From Neisseria dentiae (GTDB taxonomy: Bacteria > Pseudomonadota > Gammaproteobacteria > Burkholderiales > Neisseriaceae), in assembly GCF_024580525.1 (NCBI RefSeq), contig NZ_JANIKQ010000019.1:1-61215 (forward strand): a stretch of 61,215 nt of DNA. The letters are read 5' to 3'. Both the position numbers and the translations under genes were made by a program. Positions 1 to 8,210 of this stretch are shown piece by piece (the first letter of the stretch is position 1; the number at the start of each line of letters is the position of its first letter). Below the pieces are notes generated by a model that made no database searches, had not been told where the DNA came from, and worked only from the letters and a program-made list of their open reading frames with translations.

Positions 1-116
1 GAAAGCGAACTATACACAACCTCCAACAAAACAGTCAACACAAAAACCAAAAAATCCCACACCAAAAACAACAACCGACTGTTTCACAACAATATTTAAT
101 TCAACACAAACATTAA

Positions 117-142
117 GCCGCCTGAAATAGTTTCAGACGGCC
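117..142 (-). terminator. DUS-pair terminator after dksA
   Basis: Inverted DUS-like arms (one mismatch, gccgcctgaaa against tttcagacggc) around a 3-nt loop, just downstream of the dksA stop on the minus strand. Confidence 0.6.
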
Positions 143-163
143 TGGTATGCTTGGTGCTGTGTA

Positions 164-580
164 TTAATCGGCGAACTGTTTTTTCAGTTGTTCGCGGCGC
201 TCTTGGGCTTCTACCGACAGGGTGGCGGTGGGACGGGCCAGCAGGCGTTTGAGGCCGATGGGTTCGCCGGTGTCTTGGCAGAATCCGTAGTCGCCTTCGT
301 CGATACTGCGGATGGAGGCTTGGATTTTGCTCAGCAGTTTGCGCTCGCGGTCGCGGGTGCGCAACTCGAGGGCGTATTCTTCTTCTTGCGTGGCGCGGTC
401 AGCGGGATCGGGAGCGGATTCGTGCTCTTGCAGGTGGCCGGTGGTGGCGTTGGCGTTTTCGATGAGTTCGTCTTGCAGCTTAACCAGCAAGTCGCGGAAA
501 AATGCCAGCTGGTTGGCATTCATGTAGTCGTCTTCGGGGCCGTTCCAGTTGAGGATGTCTTGTTCGGTCAGTTTTGTCAT
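164..580 (-). CDS. dksA: RNA polymerase-binding transcription factor DksA
   Basis: DksA binds the RNA polymerase secondary channel and, with ppGpp, adjusts initiation at rRNA, amino-acid and stress promoters. The 138-aa product has the usual family length. The long coiled-coil hairpin (about residues 30-95) carries the tip motif DPADRA (58-63, the DxxDxA tip), and the C-terminal globular domain contains GEPIGLKRL and ARPTA. Of the four zinc-finger cysteines of E. coli DksA only C101 is kept; the other positions are T104, S122 and A125, so classical zinc binding is not expected. As far as I recall this cysteine-poor form is normal for Neisseria DksA. It is transcribed away from the gene cluster that starts at 787, with its own DUS terminator. 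Confidence 0.95.
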   Translation of the reverse strand: MTKLTEQDILNWNGPEDDYMNANQLAFFRDLLVKLQDELIENANATTGHLQEHESAPDPADRATQEEEYALELRTRDRERKLLSKIQASIRSIDEGDYGFCQDTGEPIGLKRLLARPTATLSVEAQERREQLKKQFAD

Positions 581-786
581 GATGGTTCTTTCTTTCCCGG
601 TTGCTTGAATGACTTTAACGGTTAAAGTCGCCCATTGCGGCTTGTTATTGATTTTTCGGAAAATCGGCCTGTTCGGCTTAGGCAGGCATCATAACATGGT
701 TTTTTGGTTATGCTGCGCTTTTGCCTGCCGTCGTGTTATTTCTTGGTGTTCAGACGGCCTGTTTCGGGAGCTAACTTTTTGATAAA

Positions 787-1344
787 TCAATTCAACAGCC
801 ATAAATTCAGCTTGGCGGTCAACTGTGGCAGGATTGCACTCAGCCAAAACCACAGCATCAGGGCCAATACGCTACCTGAAAAGTCGTAACGCCTGAATCT
901 TAAAAAGACAAACGGTCGCGATAATGGTTCAAACACTTTATGCAAAGATGCTTGTAAAGAAGAGTATGGATTTTTAAAACTCAACACCATTCTTAACACC
1001 AGCCCCAACAGCAGCACATAGGCGGTGGCTTTCAGAATGCCCAACACGGCGAAGAACAGGTTGGCGGCGATGATTTTGGCGCCGAATCCGCCGGGCAGCA
1101 CAATCAGTGCGGCCAATGTGTAGGCAACATAATAAAGCAGCACGGCGGCCAATACGCAGGCGGTGTCCCAACGGCCCAGCGGCGGGGCGGCTTTGCGCAG
1201 GGGTTTGACCAGCCAGTCGGTGGTTTGGGTGCAGAACTGTGCCAGCGGGTGGCTGTAATCGAGCTTCGCCCATTGCAGCAGGCAGCGCGACAAACACACT
1301 ATTGCGAGGCCGTCGGCCAGCAGAATCAGCATTTGGGCAATCAT
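787..1344 (-). CDS. YggT family membrane protein
   Basis: A 185-aa protein with two YggT repeats, each a pair of hydrophobic helices (the first near residues 5-20, then about 60-80, 95-120 and 155-180). The motif pattern of the family is visible in VLRMVLSFKNPYSSL and VFEPLSRPFVFLRF (about 120-150). YggT proteins are inner-membrane proteins of poorly defined role, linked to osmotic tolerance and, in some lineages, to cell division. The gene starts 2 bp after the proC stop, so yggS, proC and yggT form one transcription unit, a linkage common in proteobacteria. Confidence 0.85.
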   Translation of the reverse strand: MIAQMLILLADGLAIVCLSRCLLQWAKLDYSHPLAQFCTQTTDWLVKPLRKAAPPLGRWDTACVLAAVLLYYVAYTLAALIVLPGGFGAKIIAANLFFAVLGILKATAYVLLLGLVLRMVLSFKNPYSSLQASLHKVFEPLSRPFVFLRFRRYDFSGSVLALMLWFWLSAILPQLTAKLNLWLLN

Positions 1345-1346
1345 TT

Positions 1347-2144
1347 TCAGACGGCCTCGAACTGTTGCGCCATTTCCTGCGAACGCGCCACACAGGCTTT
1401 AACGCCGGCTTCGATGGCTTCGGGCAGCCGGTGGGCGTTGAAGGCTTCGACGGCGGCAAAGGTGGTGCCGCCCTTCGAGGTAACGTTTTGCTGCAAGGTG
1501 CGGAAATCTTCGCCGCTTAATTCGGCAAGTGCCGCTGCGCCTTTGAAGGTGGCCAAGCTAAGGCTGCGGGCGGTTTTTTCGTCGAAACCCTGCTGCACGG
1601 CGGCGGCCTGCAAGGCGTTCATCAGATAGAACACATAAGCGGGGCCGCTGCCGGTAATGCCGGTGATGGCGTGCATCTGCGCTTCGTTTTCCAGCCACAC
1701 CGTTTCACCCACCGCCGCCATCACGTTTTGGGCGAGGCGTTTGTCGGCTTCGTCGGCGCCGTCGGCGGCAAACAGGCCGGAAACGCCCAAACCGACCTTA
1801 CTGGGCGTATTCGGCATCACCCGCACGATGCGGCGGGTGCCGCCCAGATAGCGGCTTAAGGTATCGATGCTCAAACCGGCCGCCACCGACAACACCAGCG
1901 TGCCGTTGGTCTGCACGCCTGCGCAGGCGGCCTGCATATCCTGCGGTTTGACCGCCAGCACCAGCACGTCGTCTGCATTGAGAAGCGGCAGTTTTTCCGA
2001 CACCGGCACACCCAATTCGCGCGCCAAACGTTCGCGTTTTTCGGCACCGCGGTTGGCGATGTGGACGTGATAACCGCCCTGCTTCACCAAACCGCCCGCT
2101 ATGGCTTCGGCCATATTGCCGCCGCCTAAAAAATAGATAGTCAT
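1347..2144 (-). CDS. proC: Pyrroline-5-carboxylate reductase
   Basis: Reduces 1-pyrroline-5-carboxylate to L-proline with NAD(P)H, the last step of proline synthesis, in the cytoplasm. The product of 265 aa opens with a Rossmann motif (FLGGGNMAEAI), followed by VLAVKPQ and the C-terminal family signature with GSGPAYVF and VTSKGGTT. An in-frame upstream extension to 2324 lacks conservation, so the ATG at 2144 is chosen. The last codons E-A-V-stop are written by a DUS (GAGGCCGTCTGA), so the uptake sequence provides the stop codon. It lies between yggS and yggT in one operon. Confidence 0.95.
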   Translation of the reverse strand: MTIYFLGGGNMAEAIAGGLVKQGGYHVHIANRGAEKRERLARELGVPVSEKLPLLNADDVLVLAVKPQDMQAACAGVQTNGTLVLSVAAGLSIDTLSRYLGGTRRIVRVMPNTPSKVGLGVSGLFAADGADEADKRLAQNVMAAVGETVWLENEAQMHAITGITGSGPAYVFYLMNALQAAAVQQGFDEKTARSLSLATFKGAAALAELSGEDFRTLQQNVTSKGGTTFAAVEAFNAHRLPEAIEAGVKACVARSQEMAQQFEAV

Positions 2145-2217
2145 GGTTTTGCTTTCTGCGAATTGATAGATAGCCCGGCAGGCCGTCTGAACATGTTTCA
2201 GACGGCCCCGGCATCCG

Positions 2218-2910
2218 TTAACCGTAGCTCCGCCTGCCGAAAACCGCGCTGCCCACGCGCACATGGGTGGCGCCGCATTCGACGGCAATATCCATATCGG
2301 CCGACATCCCCATTGAGAGCACATCGGCCGCCACGCCCGCTGCGTTTAAGTCGGCCAGCAGCTGCTGCATCTTGCCGAACTGCCGCCGCAATTGCTCTTC
2401 GCTGCTGCCCTCTTTGGCCACGCACATCAGGCCGCGCACGGTTAGGTTGGGCAGCTTCGCCGCTTCGCAGGCCAGCGCTACGGCTTCTTCGGGCGCCACG
2501 CCGTGCTTGTTCGGCTCGGCGGCGATGTTCACTTCGATACACACCTGTAAAGGCGGCATTTCAGACGGCCTTTGCGCGCTCAACCGTTGGGCGGTCTTCA
2601 GACGGCCTATGGTATGCACCCAATGGGCGCGTTCGGCCACATATTTGGTTTTGTTCGACTGCACGTCGCCGATGATGTGCCACACGATGCCGGGCAAATC
2701 GGCCAGCCGTTCGGTTTTTTCATACCATTCCTGAATATAGTTTTCGCCGAAATCGCGGCAGCCCGCGGCATAGACTTCGCGGATGTCGGCGGCGGGAAAG
2801 GTTTTGCCCACCGCCACCAGCTTCACGCTGCCCACGCTGCGGTGCGCGGCGGCTTCGGCGCGGCCGATTCGGGCCAGCACGTTGCGGTAATTTTGTTGCA
2901 GGCTTGTCAT
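2218..2910 (-). CDS. PLP homeostasis protein, YggS/PROSC family
   Basis: A 230-aa fold-type III protein that binds pyridoxal 5'-phosphate without known catalysis and keeps PLP and amino-acid pools in balance. The PLP lysine is K36 (LVAVGKTFP); GENYIQE, IGDVQSNK and the C-terminal SMGMSADMDIA and GSAVFGRR motifs are all present. The start at 2910 is preferred over 2931 because a GGAAAGA ribosome binding site stands just in front of it. Two DUS copies fall inside the coding sequence (near 2560 and 2600) and encode QRPSE and RLKTA, which fit family conservation. It is divergent from pilT, as in other proteobacteria. Confidence 0.93.
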   Translation of the reverse strand: MTSLQQNYRNVLARIGRAEAAAHRSVGSVKLVAVGKTFPAADIREVYAAGCRDFGENYIQEWYEKTERLADLPGIVWHIIGDVQSNKTKYVAERAHWVHTIGRLKTAQRLSAQRPSEMPPLQVCIEVNIAAEPNKHGVAPEEAVALACEAAKLPNLTVRGLMCVAKEGSSEEQLRRQFGKMQQLLADLNAAGVAADVLSMGMSADMDIAVECGATHVRVGSAVFGRRSYG

Positions 2911-3076
2911 GATTCTTTCCGTTTTTGGCACGTTAGCAAAAATAATTAAAAATTTACTTGGTTTAACACGGTTTATCTATTTAAAATAATGCGCCGACAT
3001 GGATTTCCGGCCGCTGCCAAACCGAACGGCGGCGGCCGTCTGAAAAATTTTAACTTAAAAAGCAAGGCTACACATT

Positions 3077-4117
3077 ATGCAGATTACCGACCTACTCGCC
3101 TTCGGCGTGAAAAACAAAGCGTCCGACCTTCACTTAAGCTCCGAGCTGCCGCCGATGATCCGCGTGCACGGCGACGTGCGCCGCATCAACCTGCCCGAAA
3201 TGACCAACGAAGAAGTGGGCAATATGATCACTTCGGTGATGAACGACTACCAGCGCAAAGTGTACCAGCAAAACCTCGAAGTGGATTTTTCGTTCGAGCT
3301 GCCCAATGTGGCGCGTTTCCGTGTCAACGCATTCATGACCAACCGCGGCCCGGCGGCGGTGTTCCGTACCATTCCCAGCACCGTGCTCACGCTGGAAGAC
3401 CTCAAAGCCCCGCGCATTTTCCAGAAAATCGCCGACAACCCGCGCGGCCTCGTGCTGGTAACCGGCCCCACCGGTTCGGGCAAATCGACCACGCTGGCGG
3501 CGATGATCAACTACATCAACGAAACCCAGCCCGCCCACATCCTCACCATCGAAGACCCGATCGAGTTTGTGCACCAAAGCAAAAAAGCGCTGATCAACCA
3601 GCGCGAACTGCACCAGCACACCCACAGCTTCGCCAACGCGCTCAAATCGGCGCTGCGCGAAGACCCCGACGTGATTCTGGTGGGCGAGATGCGTGACCCC
3701 GAAACCATCGGCCTCGCGCTCACCGCCGCCGAAACCGGCCACTTGGTGTTCGGCACCCTGCACACCACCGGCGCGGCCAAAACGGTTGACCGTATCGTCG
3801 ATGTGTTCCCCGCCGGCGAAAAAGAAATGGTGCGCTCAATGCTGTCGGAATCGCTGCGCGCCGTGATTTCGCAAACCCTGCTGAAAACCCGCGACGGCAA
3901 CGGCCGCGTGGCTGCGCACGAAATTCTGGTGTCCACCGCCGCCGTGCGCAACCTGATCCGCGAAAACAAAATCGCCCAAATCAATTCGGCGCTGCAAACC
4001 GGCCAGGCGCACGGCATGCAAACGCTCGACCAAGCCCTGCAAAACCTTGTGCGCCAGGGTGTTATCAGCCCCGAAGTAGCGCGCAGCAAAGCACAAAGCG
4101 CCGATATGATTGTTTAA
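3077..4117 (+). CDS. pilT: Type IV pilus retraction ATPase PilT
   Basis: Hexameric ATPase that depolymerises type IV pili, powering twitching motility and DNA uptake for transformation. The 346-aa product has the expected length. It shows ASDLHLSS near the N-terminus, Walker A GPTGSGKST (130-138), an Asp-box, Walker B DVILVGEMRD, the His-box TGHLVFGTLHT and the retraction motif AVRNLIRE near residue 290, diagnostic for PilT against PilB. It is followed by pilU after 82 bp containing an inverted DUS pair. The DUS density of the genome fits an organism that uses this machine for DNA uptake. Confidence 0.97.
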   Translation: MQITDLLAFGVKNKASDLHLSSELPPMIRVHGDVRRINLPEMTNEEVGNMITSVMNDYQRKVYQQNLEVDFSFELPNVARFRVNAFMTNRGPAAVFRTIPSTVLTLEDLKAPRIFQKIADNPRGLVLVTGPTGSGKSTTLAAMINYINETQPAHILTIEDPIEFVHQSKKALINQRELHQHTHSFANALKSALREDPDVILVGEMRDPETIGLALTAAETGHLVFGTLHTTGAAKTVDRIVDVFPAGEKEMVRSMLSESLRAVISQTLLKTRDGNGRVAAHEILVSTAAVRNLIRENKIAQINSALQTGQAHGMQTLDQALQNLVRQGVISPEVARSKAQSADMIV

Positions 4118-4120
4118 TTC

Positions 4121-4164
4121 TTTCAGACGGCCGCAACCTTTACAAAACAAACAGGCCGTCTGAA
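4121..4164 (+). terminator. Inverted DUS pair between pilT and pilU
   Basis: 12-nt DUS arms (4121-4132 and 4153-4164) around a 20-nt loop. There is no U-run directly after, so it may lower readthrough into pilU instead of ending transcription fully. Confidence 0.45.
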
Positions 4165-4199
4165 ACAACCGATACCGAAAAACCGTCAGGGAAAACACC

Positions 4200-5429
4200 A
4201 TGAGCGAATCCAACCAACTGCACAACCTGCTTTCCGAAATGGTGCAGGCTTACTCACAGAAAAACCAACCGCCGCACATCCCCACCCCCGCCGAAATCGG
4301 CACCCACCTGCACCCGCTGCTCGACCGCATGTGCGCCGAAGCCGAACAGCGCGGCGCTTCCGACATCTTTATCAGCGCCGGCTTCCCGCCCGCCATGAAA
4401 GTGAACGGCACGCTCACGCCCATGCCGCATAAGGCGCTCACCGGCGCCGACACCGCCGCCATCACCCAATCGACCATGAACGACGAGCAGCTCGAAGCCT
4501 TCAACCGCGAGCTGGAGCTGAACTATTCGGTGCAGTCGCGCAGCAACACCCGCTACCGCGTCAACGCCTATCACGAGCAAGGCCGCCCCGGCATGGTGTT
4601 GCGCCGCATCAACCAGCACATTCCCAGCGTGGAAGAGCTGGCGCTGCCGCCCAAGCTCAAAGAGCTGGCCCTCACCCCCCGCGGCCTGCTGATTCTCGCC
4701 GGCCCCACCGGTTCGGGCAAATCCACCTCGATGGCCGCCATGATCGATCACCGCAACCAAAAAATGCCCGGTCACATCGTAACCATCGAAGACCCCATCG
4801 AATACCTCTACCAGCCGCGCCGCTGCATCATCACCCAGCGCGAAGTGGGCATCGACACCGCCGACTGGAAACTGGCCGTGCAAAGCGCCATGCGCCAAGC
4901 GCCCGACGTTATCTGTATCGGCGAGGTACGCAGCGAAGCCAGCATGGAATACGCCCTCCAGCTCGCCCAAACCGGCCACTTGTGCGTGTTTACCCTGCAC
5001 GCCAACAACGCCGCGCAGGCCATCGAGCGCATCATCAACTTCTACCCCGAAGAGCGCCAGCCGCAAGTTTTGATGGATTTGGCGCTGAACCTCACCGCCA
5101 TCATCGGCCAGCGTTTGGTGATTAAAAAAGGCCGCGGCCAGCGCACCGCCGTTATCGACCTGCTGCTCAACAACCCCGCCATGCAGGATTTGATTTTCAA
5201 AGGCGACCTGATGGACATTAAAGACCTGATGGTACGCTCGAGCGGCGAAGGCATGCAAACCTTCGATCAACACCTGTTCGACCTTTATATCAAAGGCCAA
5301 ATCGAATACGACGAAGCCCTGCGCCAAGCCGACTCCGCCAACGACCTGCGCCTGCGCATCCAGCTGCACGAAGAAGGCAACGACCCGAGCCGCCTGTATG
5401 ACCGCATCAGCGATTTGAATTTGATGTAA
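4200..5429 (+). CDS. pilU: PilT-like ATPase PilU
   Basis: A PilT paralogue that works with PilT in pilus retraction and affects microcolony behaviour in Neisseria. The 409-aa product carries Walker A GPTGSGKS near residues 168-175, EDPIEYLYQ, Walker B DVICIGEVRS and the His-box TGHLCVFTLHANN. It lacks the PilT AIRNLIRE motif and has the longer C-terminus typical of PilU. It starts with ATG after AGGGAAAAC. The last codons and stop sit in a 16-bp tandem duplication (atttgaatttgatgtaa repeated at 5413 and 5429), which leaves the protein intact. Confidence 0.95.
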   Translation: MSESNQLHNLLSEMVQAYSQKNQPPHIPTPAEIGTHLHPLLDRMCAEAEQRGASDIFISAGFPPAMKVNGTLTPMPHKALTGADTAAITQSTMNDEQLEAFNRELELNYSVQSRSNTRYRVNAYHEQGRPGMVLRRINQHIPSVEELALPPKLKELALTPRGLLILAGPTGSGKSTSMAAMIDHRNQKMPGHIVTIEDPIEYLYQPRRCIITQREVGIDTADWKLAVQSAMRQAPDVICIGEVRSEASMEYALQLAQTGHLCVFTLHANNAAQAIERIINFYPEERQPQVLMDLALNLTAIIGQRLVIKKGRGQRTAVIDLLLNNPAMQDLIFKGDLMDIKDLMVRSSGEGMQTFDQHLFDLYIKGQIEYDEALRQADSANDLRLRIQLHEEGNDPSRLYDRISDLNLM

Positions 5430-5867
5430 TTTGAATTTGATGTAACAACGGGGCGGCAACTTTGCCAAACCCGGATAGCGCTTAAGAATTTTGTTCCCCA
5501 ACCGTCATGCCCGGGCTTGCCCCGGGCATGACGCAGGTAAATCGGCATTTGGAAAGAATGCGGCAACACGGGTAGGTTGGGTCGAAGACCCAACAAAAAC
5601 TTCAAGAAAATAAGCATGTTGGGTTTTCAACCCAACCTACGCATACTTAGGCCGTCTGAAAACACCTGAAAATCCCTGCACTTCTGCAATCTGTTCTCTC
5701 TCTCGTGGGAGAGAGTTAGAGAGAGGGCTTGTTTGGGCTTAGCCCATTATTTCCGTTTCATAGGCAGCTTCCGTGTTTCTGCGGCAGATTTTCTATATAT
5801 TGAAATCAATAAACAGTAACAGCGGCCGGGCATTTCAGACGGCCTGAAGCCCTTCCGAAAACACCGC
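5430..5867. other. Gene-free interval with palindromic repeats
   Basis: No convincing gene. It holds a REP-like palindrome (5504-5532), a second palindromic set built on GTAGGTTGGGT and ACCCAACCTAC (about 5571-5642), a lone DUS near 5650, a short hairpin ctctctcgtgggagagag near 5700, and the region downstream of mnmE. Confidence 0.6.
5504..5532. repeat. REP-like palindrome, copy 1
   Basis: GTCATGCCCGGG and CCCGGGCATGAC arms around CTTGC. Member of the GTCATACTCGGG...CCGAGTATGAC family seen at about nine further places in this window. Confidence 0.7.
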
Positions 5868-7235
5868 TTATTTGCCGATACAGAACCTCGAAAAAATCAC
5901 CCCCAGCAAATCGTCGGCGGTAAATTCGCCGGTGATTTCGCTGCACGCCGCCTGCGCCAGCCGCAGGTGTTCGGCCAAAAGCTCGATTTGATGGTTGCCG
6001 CACAGCGCGGCGTTTGCCAATTCGGCTTCGGCTTCGTGCAGCGCGGCCAGATGGCGGCGGCGGGCGAGAAACAGCCCTTCGCTTTCGCCCTGCCAGCCGA
6101 TTTCGTTGAGCAGCGCCTGTTTGAGCAGGTTCAGGCCGTCGCCGGTTTTGGCCGAAAGTTTGATTAAAGTATCGGCGCCGCCGGCAAACTTGAGGCCGTC
6201 TGAAACCATTTCGGCGGTTTCGCCGGCCAAATCGATTTTGTTGCGGATTTCGATTTTTTTCAGCGTCGGCGGCAGGCTGTCGAGAATCGCTTGGGTTTTG
6301 GCGTTGATGCCTTCGGCCGGGTCAATCAGAATCAGCGCCACATCGGCTTCGCGCACGGCCCTCTGGCTGCGCTCGATGCCGATTTGTTCCACCACATCGT
6401 CGGTATCGCGCAAACCGGCGGTGTCGATGATGTGCACGGGCACGCCGTCGAGCGTAATCTGTTCGCGCACGGTGTCGCGGGTGGTGCCGGCGATGTCGGT
6501 AACAATCGCCACTTCGTCGCCCGCCAGCGCATTGAGCAGGCTGGATTTGCCCACATTGGGCGCGCCCACCAGCACCACATTCATGCCTTCGCGCAGAATC
6601 GCGCCCTGCTCGGCGCTCTGCAACACGGTTTTCAAGCGGCTTTGCAGTTCGGCTAGCCTGCCGCGCGCATCGGCAGCTTCGAGAAAATCGATGTCTTCTT
6701 CGGGAAAATCCAGCGTGGCCTCCACCAGCATTCTGAGCGTAATCAAATCGTCAACCAGCGCGTGAATGTGCTGCGAAAACGCGCCTTTGAGCGAGCGCAC
6801 GGCCATTCGCGCGGCCGATTGGCTGGAAGCATCAATCAAATCGGCCACGCTCTCGGCCTGTGCCAGATCGAGTTTGTTGTTGAGAAACGCGCGTTTGGTA
6901 AACTCGCCAGGTTCGGCCAGGCGCGCACCCAACTGCAAACAGCGCGACAGCAGCATCTGCATCACCACCGGCCCGCCGTGGCCTTGCAGCTCGAGCACGT
7001 CTTCGCCGGTGAAGCTCGCGGGTTCGGCGAAATACAGCATCAGGCCGCTATCAAGCGCTTGGCCGTCTGAATCCAGAAAATCGGTATATAAAGCCACCCT
7101 CGGCTTGGGCGTTTTGCCGCCGCTGAGGCGTTGCGCCAACGGCAGCAGGTTTTTGCCGGACAATCGGATCACGCCCACGCCGCCGCGTCCGGGCGCGGTG
7201 GCGATGGCGGCAATGGTGGGGGGGGGGGCAGACAT
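5868..7235 (-). CDS. mnmE: tRNA uridine-5-carboxymethylaminomethyl(34) synthesis GTPase MnmE
   Basis: With MnmG, modifies U34 of tRNAs reading two-codon boxes (cmnm5U/nm5U). The 455-aa product has the N-terminal tetrahydrofolate-binding domain ([13 protein letters not shown] from residue 7), a helical domain, the inserted G domain with G1 [10 protein letters not shown]2 DIAGTTRD and G3 DTAGL, and the C-terminal FCIGK ending with its functional cysteine. Codons 3-6 (A-P-P-P) are written by G followed by 11 cytosines on the coding strand, a simple repeat long enough for slipped-strand mispairing. A one-base change would put everything downstream out of frame, and no nearby in-frame ATG could rescue it. 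Family function is certain; phase variation is inference. Confidence 0.96.
   Translation of the reverse strand: MSAPPPTIAAIATAPGRGGVGVIRLSGKNLLPLAQRLSGGKTPKPRVALYTDFLDSDGQALDSGLMLYFAEPASFTGEDVLELQGHGGPVVMQMLLSRCLQLGARLAEPGEFTKRAFLNNKLDLAQAESVADLIDASSQSAARMAVRSLKGAFSQHIHALVDDLITLRMLVEATLDFPEEDIDFLEAADARGRLAELQSRLKTVLQSAEQGAILREGMNVVLVGAPNVGKSSLLNALAGDEVAIVTDIAGTTRDTVREQITLDGVPVHIIDTAGLRDTDDVVEQIGIERSQRAVREADVALILIDPAEGINAKTQAILDSLPPTLKKIEIRNKIDLAGETAEMVSDGLKFAGGADTLIKLSAKTGDGLNLLKQALLNEIGWQGESEGLFLARRRHLAALHEAEAELANAALCGNHQIELLAEHLRLAQAACSEITGEFTADDLLGVIFSRFCIGK
7218..7228 (-). repeat. C11 homopolymer in the 5' end of mnmE
   Basis: Eleven consecutive G on the plus strand (C on the coding strand), inside codons 3-6 of mnmE. 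It looks like the contingency tracts of phase-variable Neisseria genes. Confidence 0.85.
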
Positions 7236-7274
7236 AAATTATCCCGTTAAACGAATGGGGCGATTATATAGTAA

Positions 7275-7304
7275 AAGGCCGTCTGAAACTTTTCAGACGG
7301 CCTT
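7275..7304. terminator. DUS-pair hairpin between mnmE and yjdM
   Basis: 14-nt perfect arms with a 2-nt loop in the divergent intergenic region. It lies upstream of both genes, so it is probably a DUS island; any terminator role could only act on readthrough. Confidence 0.4.
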
Positions 7305-7364
7305 GTTATATAATCAGGGCAAACTTTCACACTTTAAGATTTTACAAACAAAAGGAACCCGACC

Positions 7365-7694
7365 ATGACCCTACCCGCCTGCCCGCAATGCGCTTCCGAG
7401 CTGACCTATCACGACGGCATGCAATTCGTCTGCCCCGAGTGCGCCCACGAATGGCAGGAAAACGAATCCGCCGCCGAAGAAACTTTAACGGTGAAAGACG
7501 CCAACGGCACGCCGCTGGCCGACGGCGACACCGTGGTGCTGATTAAAGATTTGAAAGTGAAAGGCAGCTCGATGGTGATCAAACAGGGCACCAAAGTGAA
7601 AGGCATCCGCCTTCAGGAAGGCGATCACGACATCGCCTGCAAAATCGACGGCAGCGCCATGAACCTGAAGTCGGAATTCGTGAAAAAAGCCTGA
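7365..7694 (+). CDS. YjdM/PhnA family zinc-ribbon protein
   Basis: A 109-aa protein with an N-terminal zinc ribbon (CPQC at 8-11 and CPEC at 25-28) followed by the PhnA C-terminal domain (about 45-109, with [12 protein letters not shown] and [14 protein letters not shown]). Once named for E. coli phnA at the phosphonate locus, the family has no proven role in phosphonate metabolism and its function is unclear. RBS AAAGGAA precedes the ATG. It stands alone between mnmE and rnpB. Confidence 0.9.
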   Translation: MTLPACPQCASELTYHDGMQFVCPECAHEWQENESAAEETLTVKDANGTPLADGDTVVLIKDLKVKGSSMVIKQGTKVKGIRLQEGDHDIACKIDGSAMNLKSEFVKKA

Positions 7695-7726
7695 AACCTC
7701 TGCAAAGTTTTGCCCCGCCGCCGTGC

Positions 7727-7732
7727 TATAAT
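7727..7732 (+). promoter_or_regulatory. -10 box of rnpB promoter
   Basis: A perfect TATAAT, 7 bases before the first base of the folded RNase P RNA. A clear -35 was not found. Confidence 0.65.
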
Positions 7733-7739
7733 CCGCCCC

Positions 7740-8105
7740 GCATGCAGGCCGGGCAGACAGCCGCCGCGCAGCGCGTAAGGCCTGCGGGGAGGAAAGTCCG
7801 GGCTACACAGGGCAGGATGCCGGCTAACGGCCGGGCGTGGCAACACGACGGAAAGTGGAACAGAGAGCAGAACCGCCGATGGCTGTTTTTCAGTACAGGC
7901 AAGGGTGAAAAGGTGCGGTAAGAGCGCACCGTGCACTTGGCAACAAGGCGCAGCAGGCCAAACCCCATCCGTAGCAAGACCAAACAGAACGCACAGACGC
8001 GGCCCGCCGAGCGTTCGGGTAGGTTGCTGGAGCACATCAGCAATGATGCGCCTAGAGGAATGGCTGTCCGACGACAGAACCCGGCTTACCGCCCGACCTG
8101 TATGC
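7740..8105 (+). ncRNA. rnpB: RNase P RNA, bacterial class A
   Basis: Catalytic RNA that trims 5' leaders from pre-tRNAs. Recognised by the universally conserved blocks: GAGGAAAGTCCGGGC near 7790, AGGGCAG and GTGCAACAGAGAGCA-like sequence near 7860, AAGGGTGAAA and GGTGCGGTAAGAGCGCACC near 7905-7930, and GACAGAACCCGGCTTA near 8073. The ends are set by the P1 helix: 7740-7754 pairs with 8091-8105, allowing G-U pairs. The length of about 366 nt is normal. A TATAAT stands 7 nt upstream and a DUS-pair terminator follows. ORFs across this stretch are spurious. Confidence 0.97.
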
Positions 8106-8118
8106 ACGATATTTTAAA

Positions 8119-8148
8119 GAGGCCGTCTGAAATGTTTCAGACGGCCTC
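8119..8148 (+). terminator. rnpB terminator (DUS pair)
   Basis: Perfect inverted arms gaggccgtctgaa and ttcagacggcctc, then a T-rich stretch (aagcttttctttctttt). Confidence 0.8.
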
Positions 8149-8210
8149 AAGCTTTTCTTTCTTTTGTTACAATAGCCCTCCCTTTTCCACCCGCACAAAG
8201 GCCGTCTGAA

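Noticed and set aside
4254..5501. 415-aa minus-strand ORF opposite pilU
   Set aside because: Antisense to a motif-complete pilU; composition typical of a shadow frame.
7740..8105. Several ORFs on both strands across rnpB
   Set aside because: All lie within the conserved RNase P RNA.
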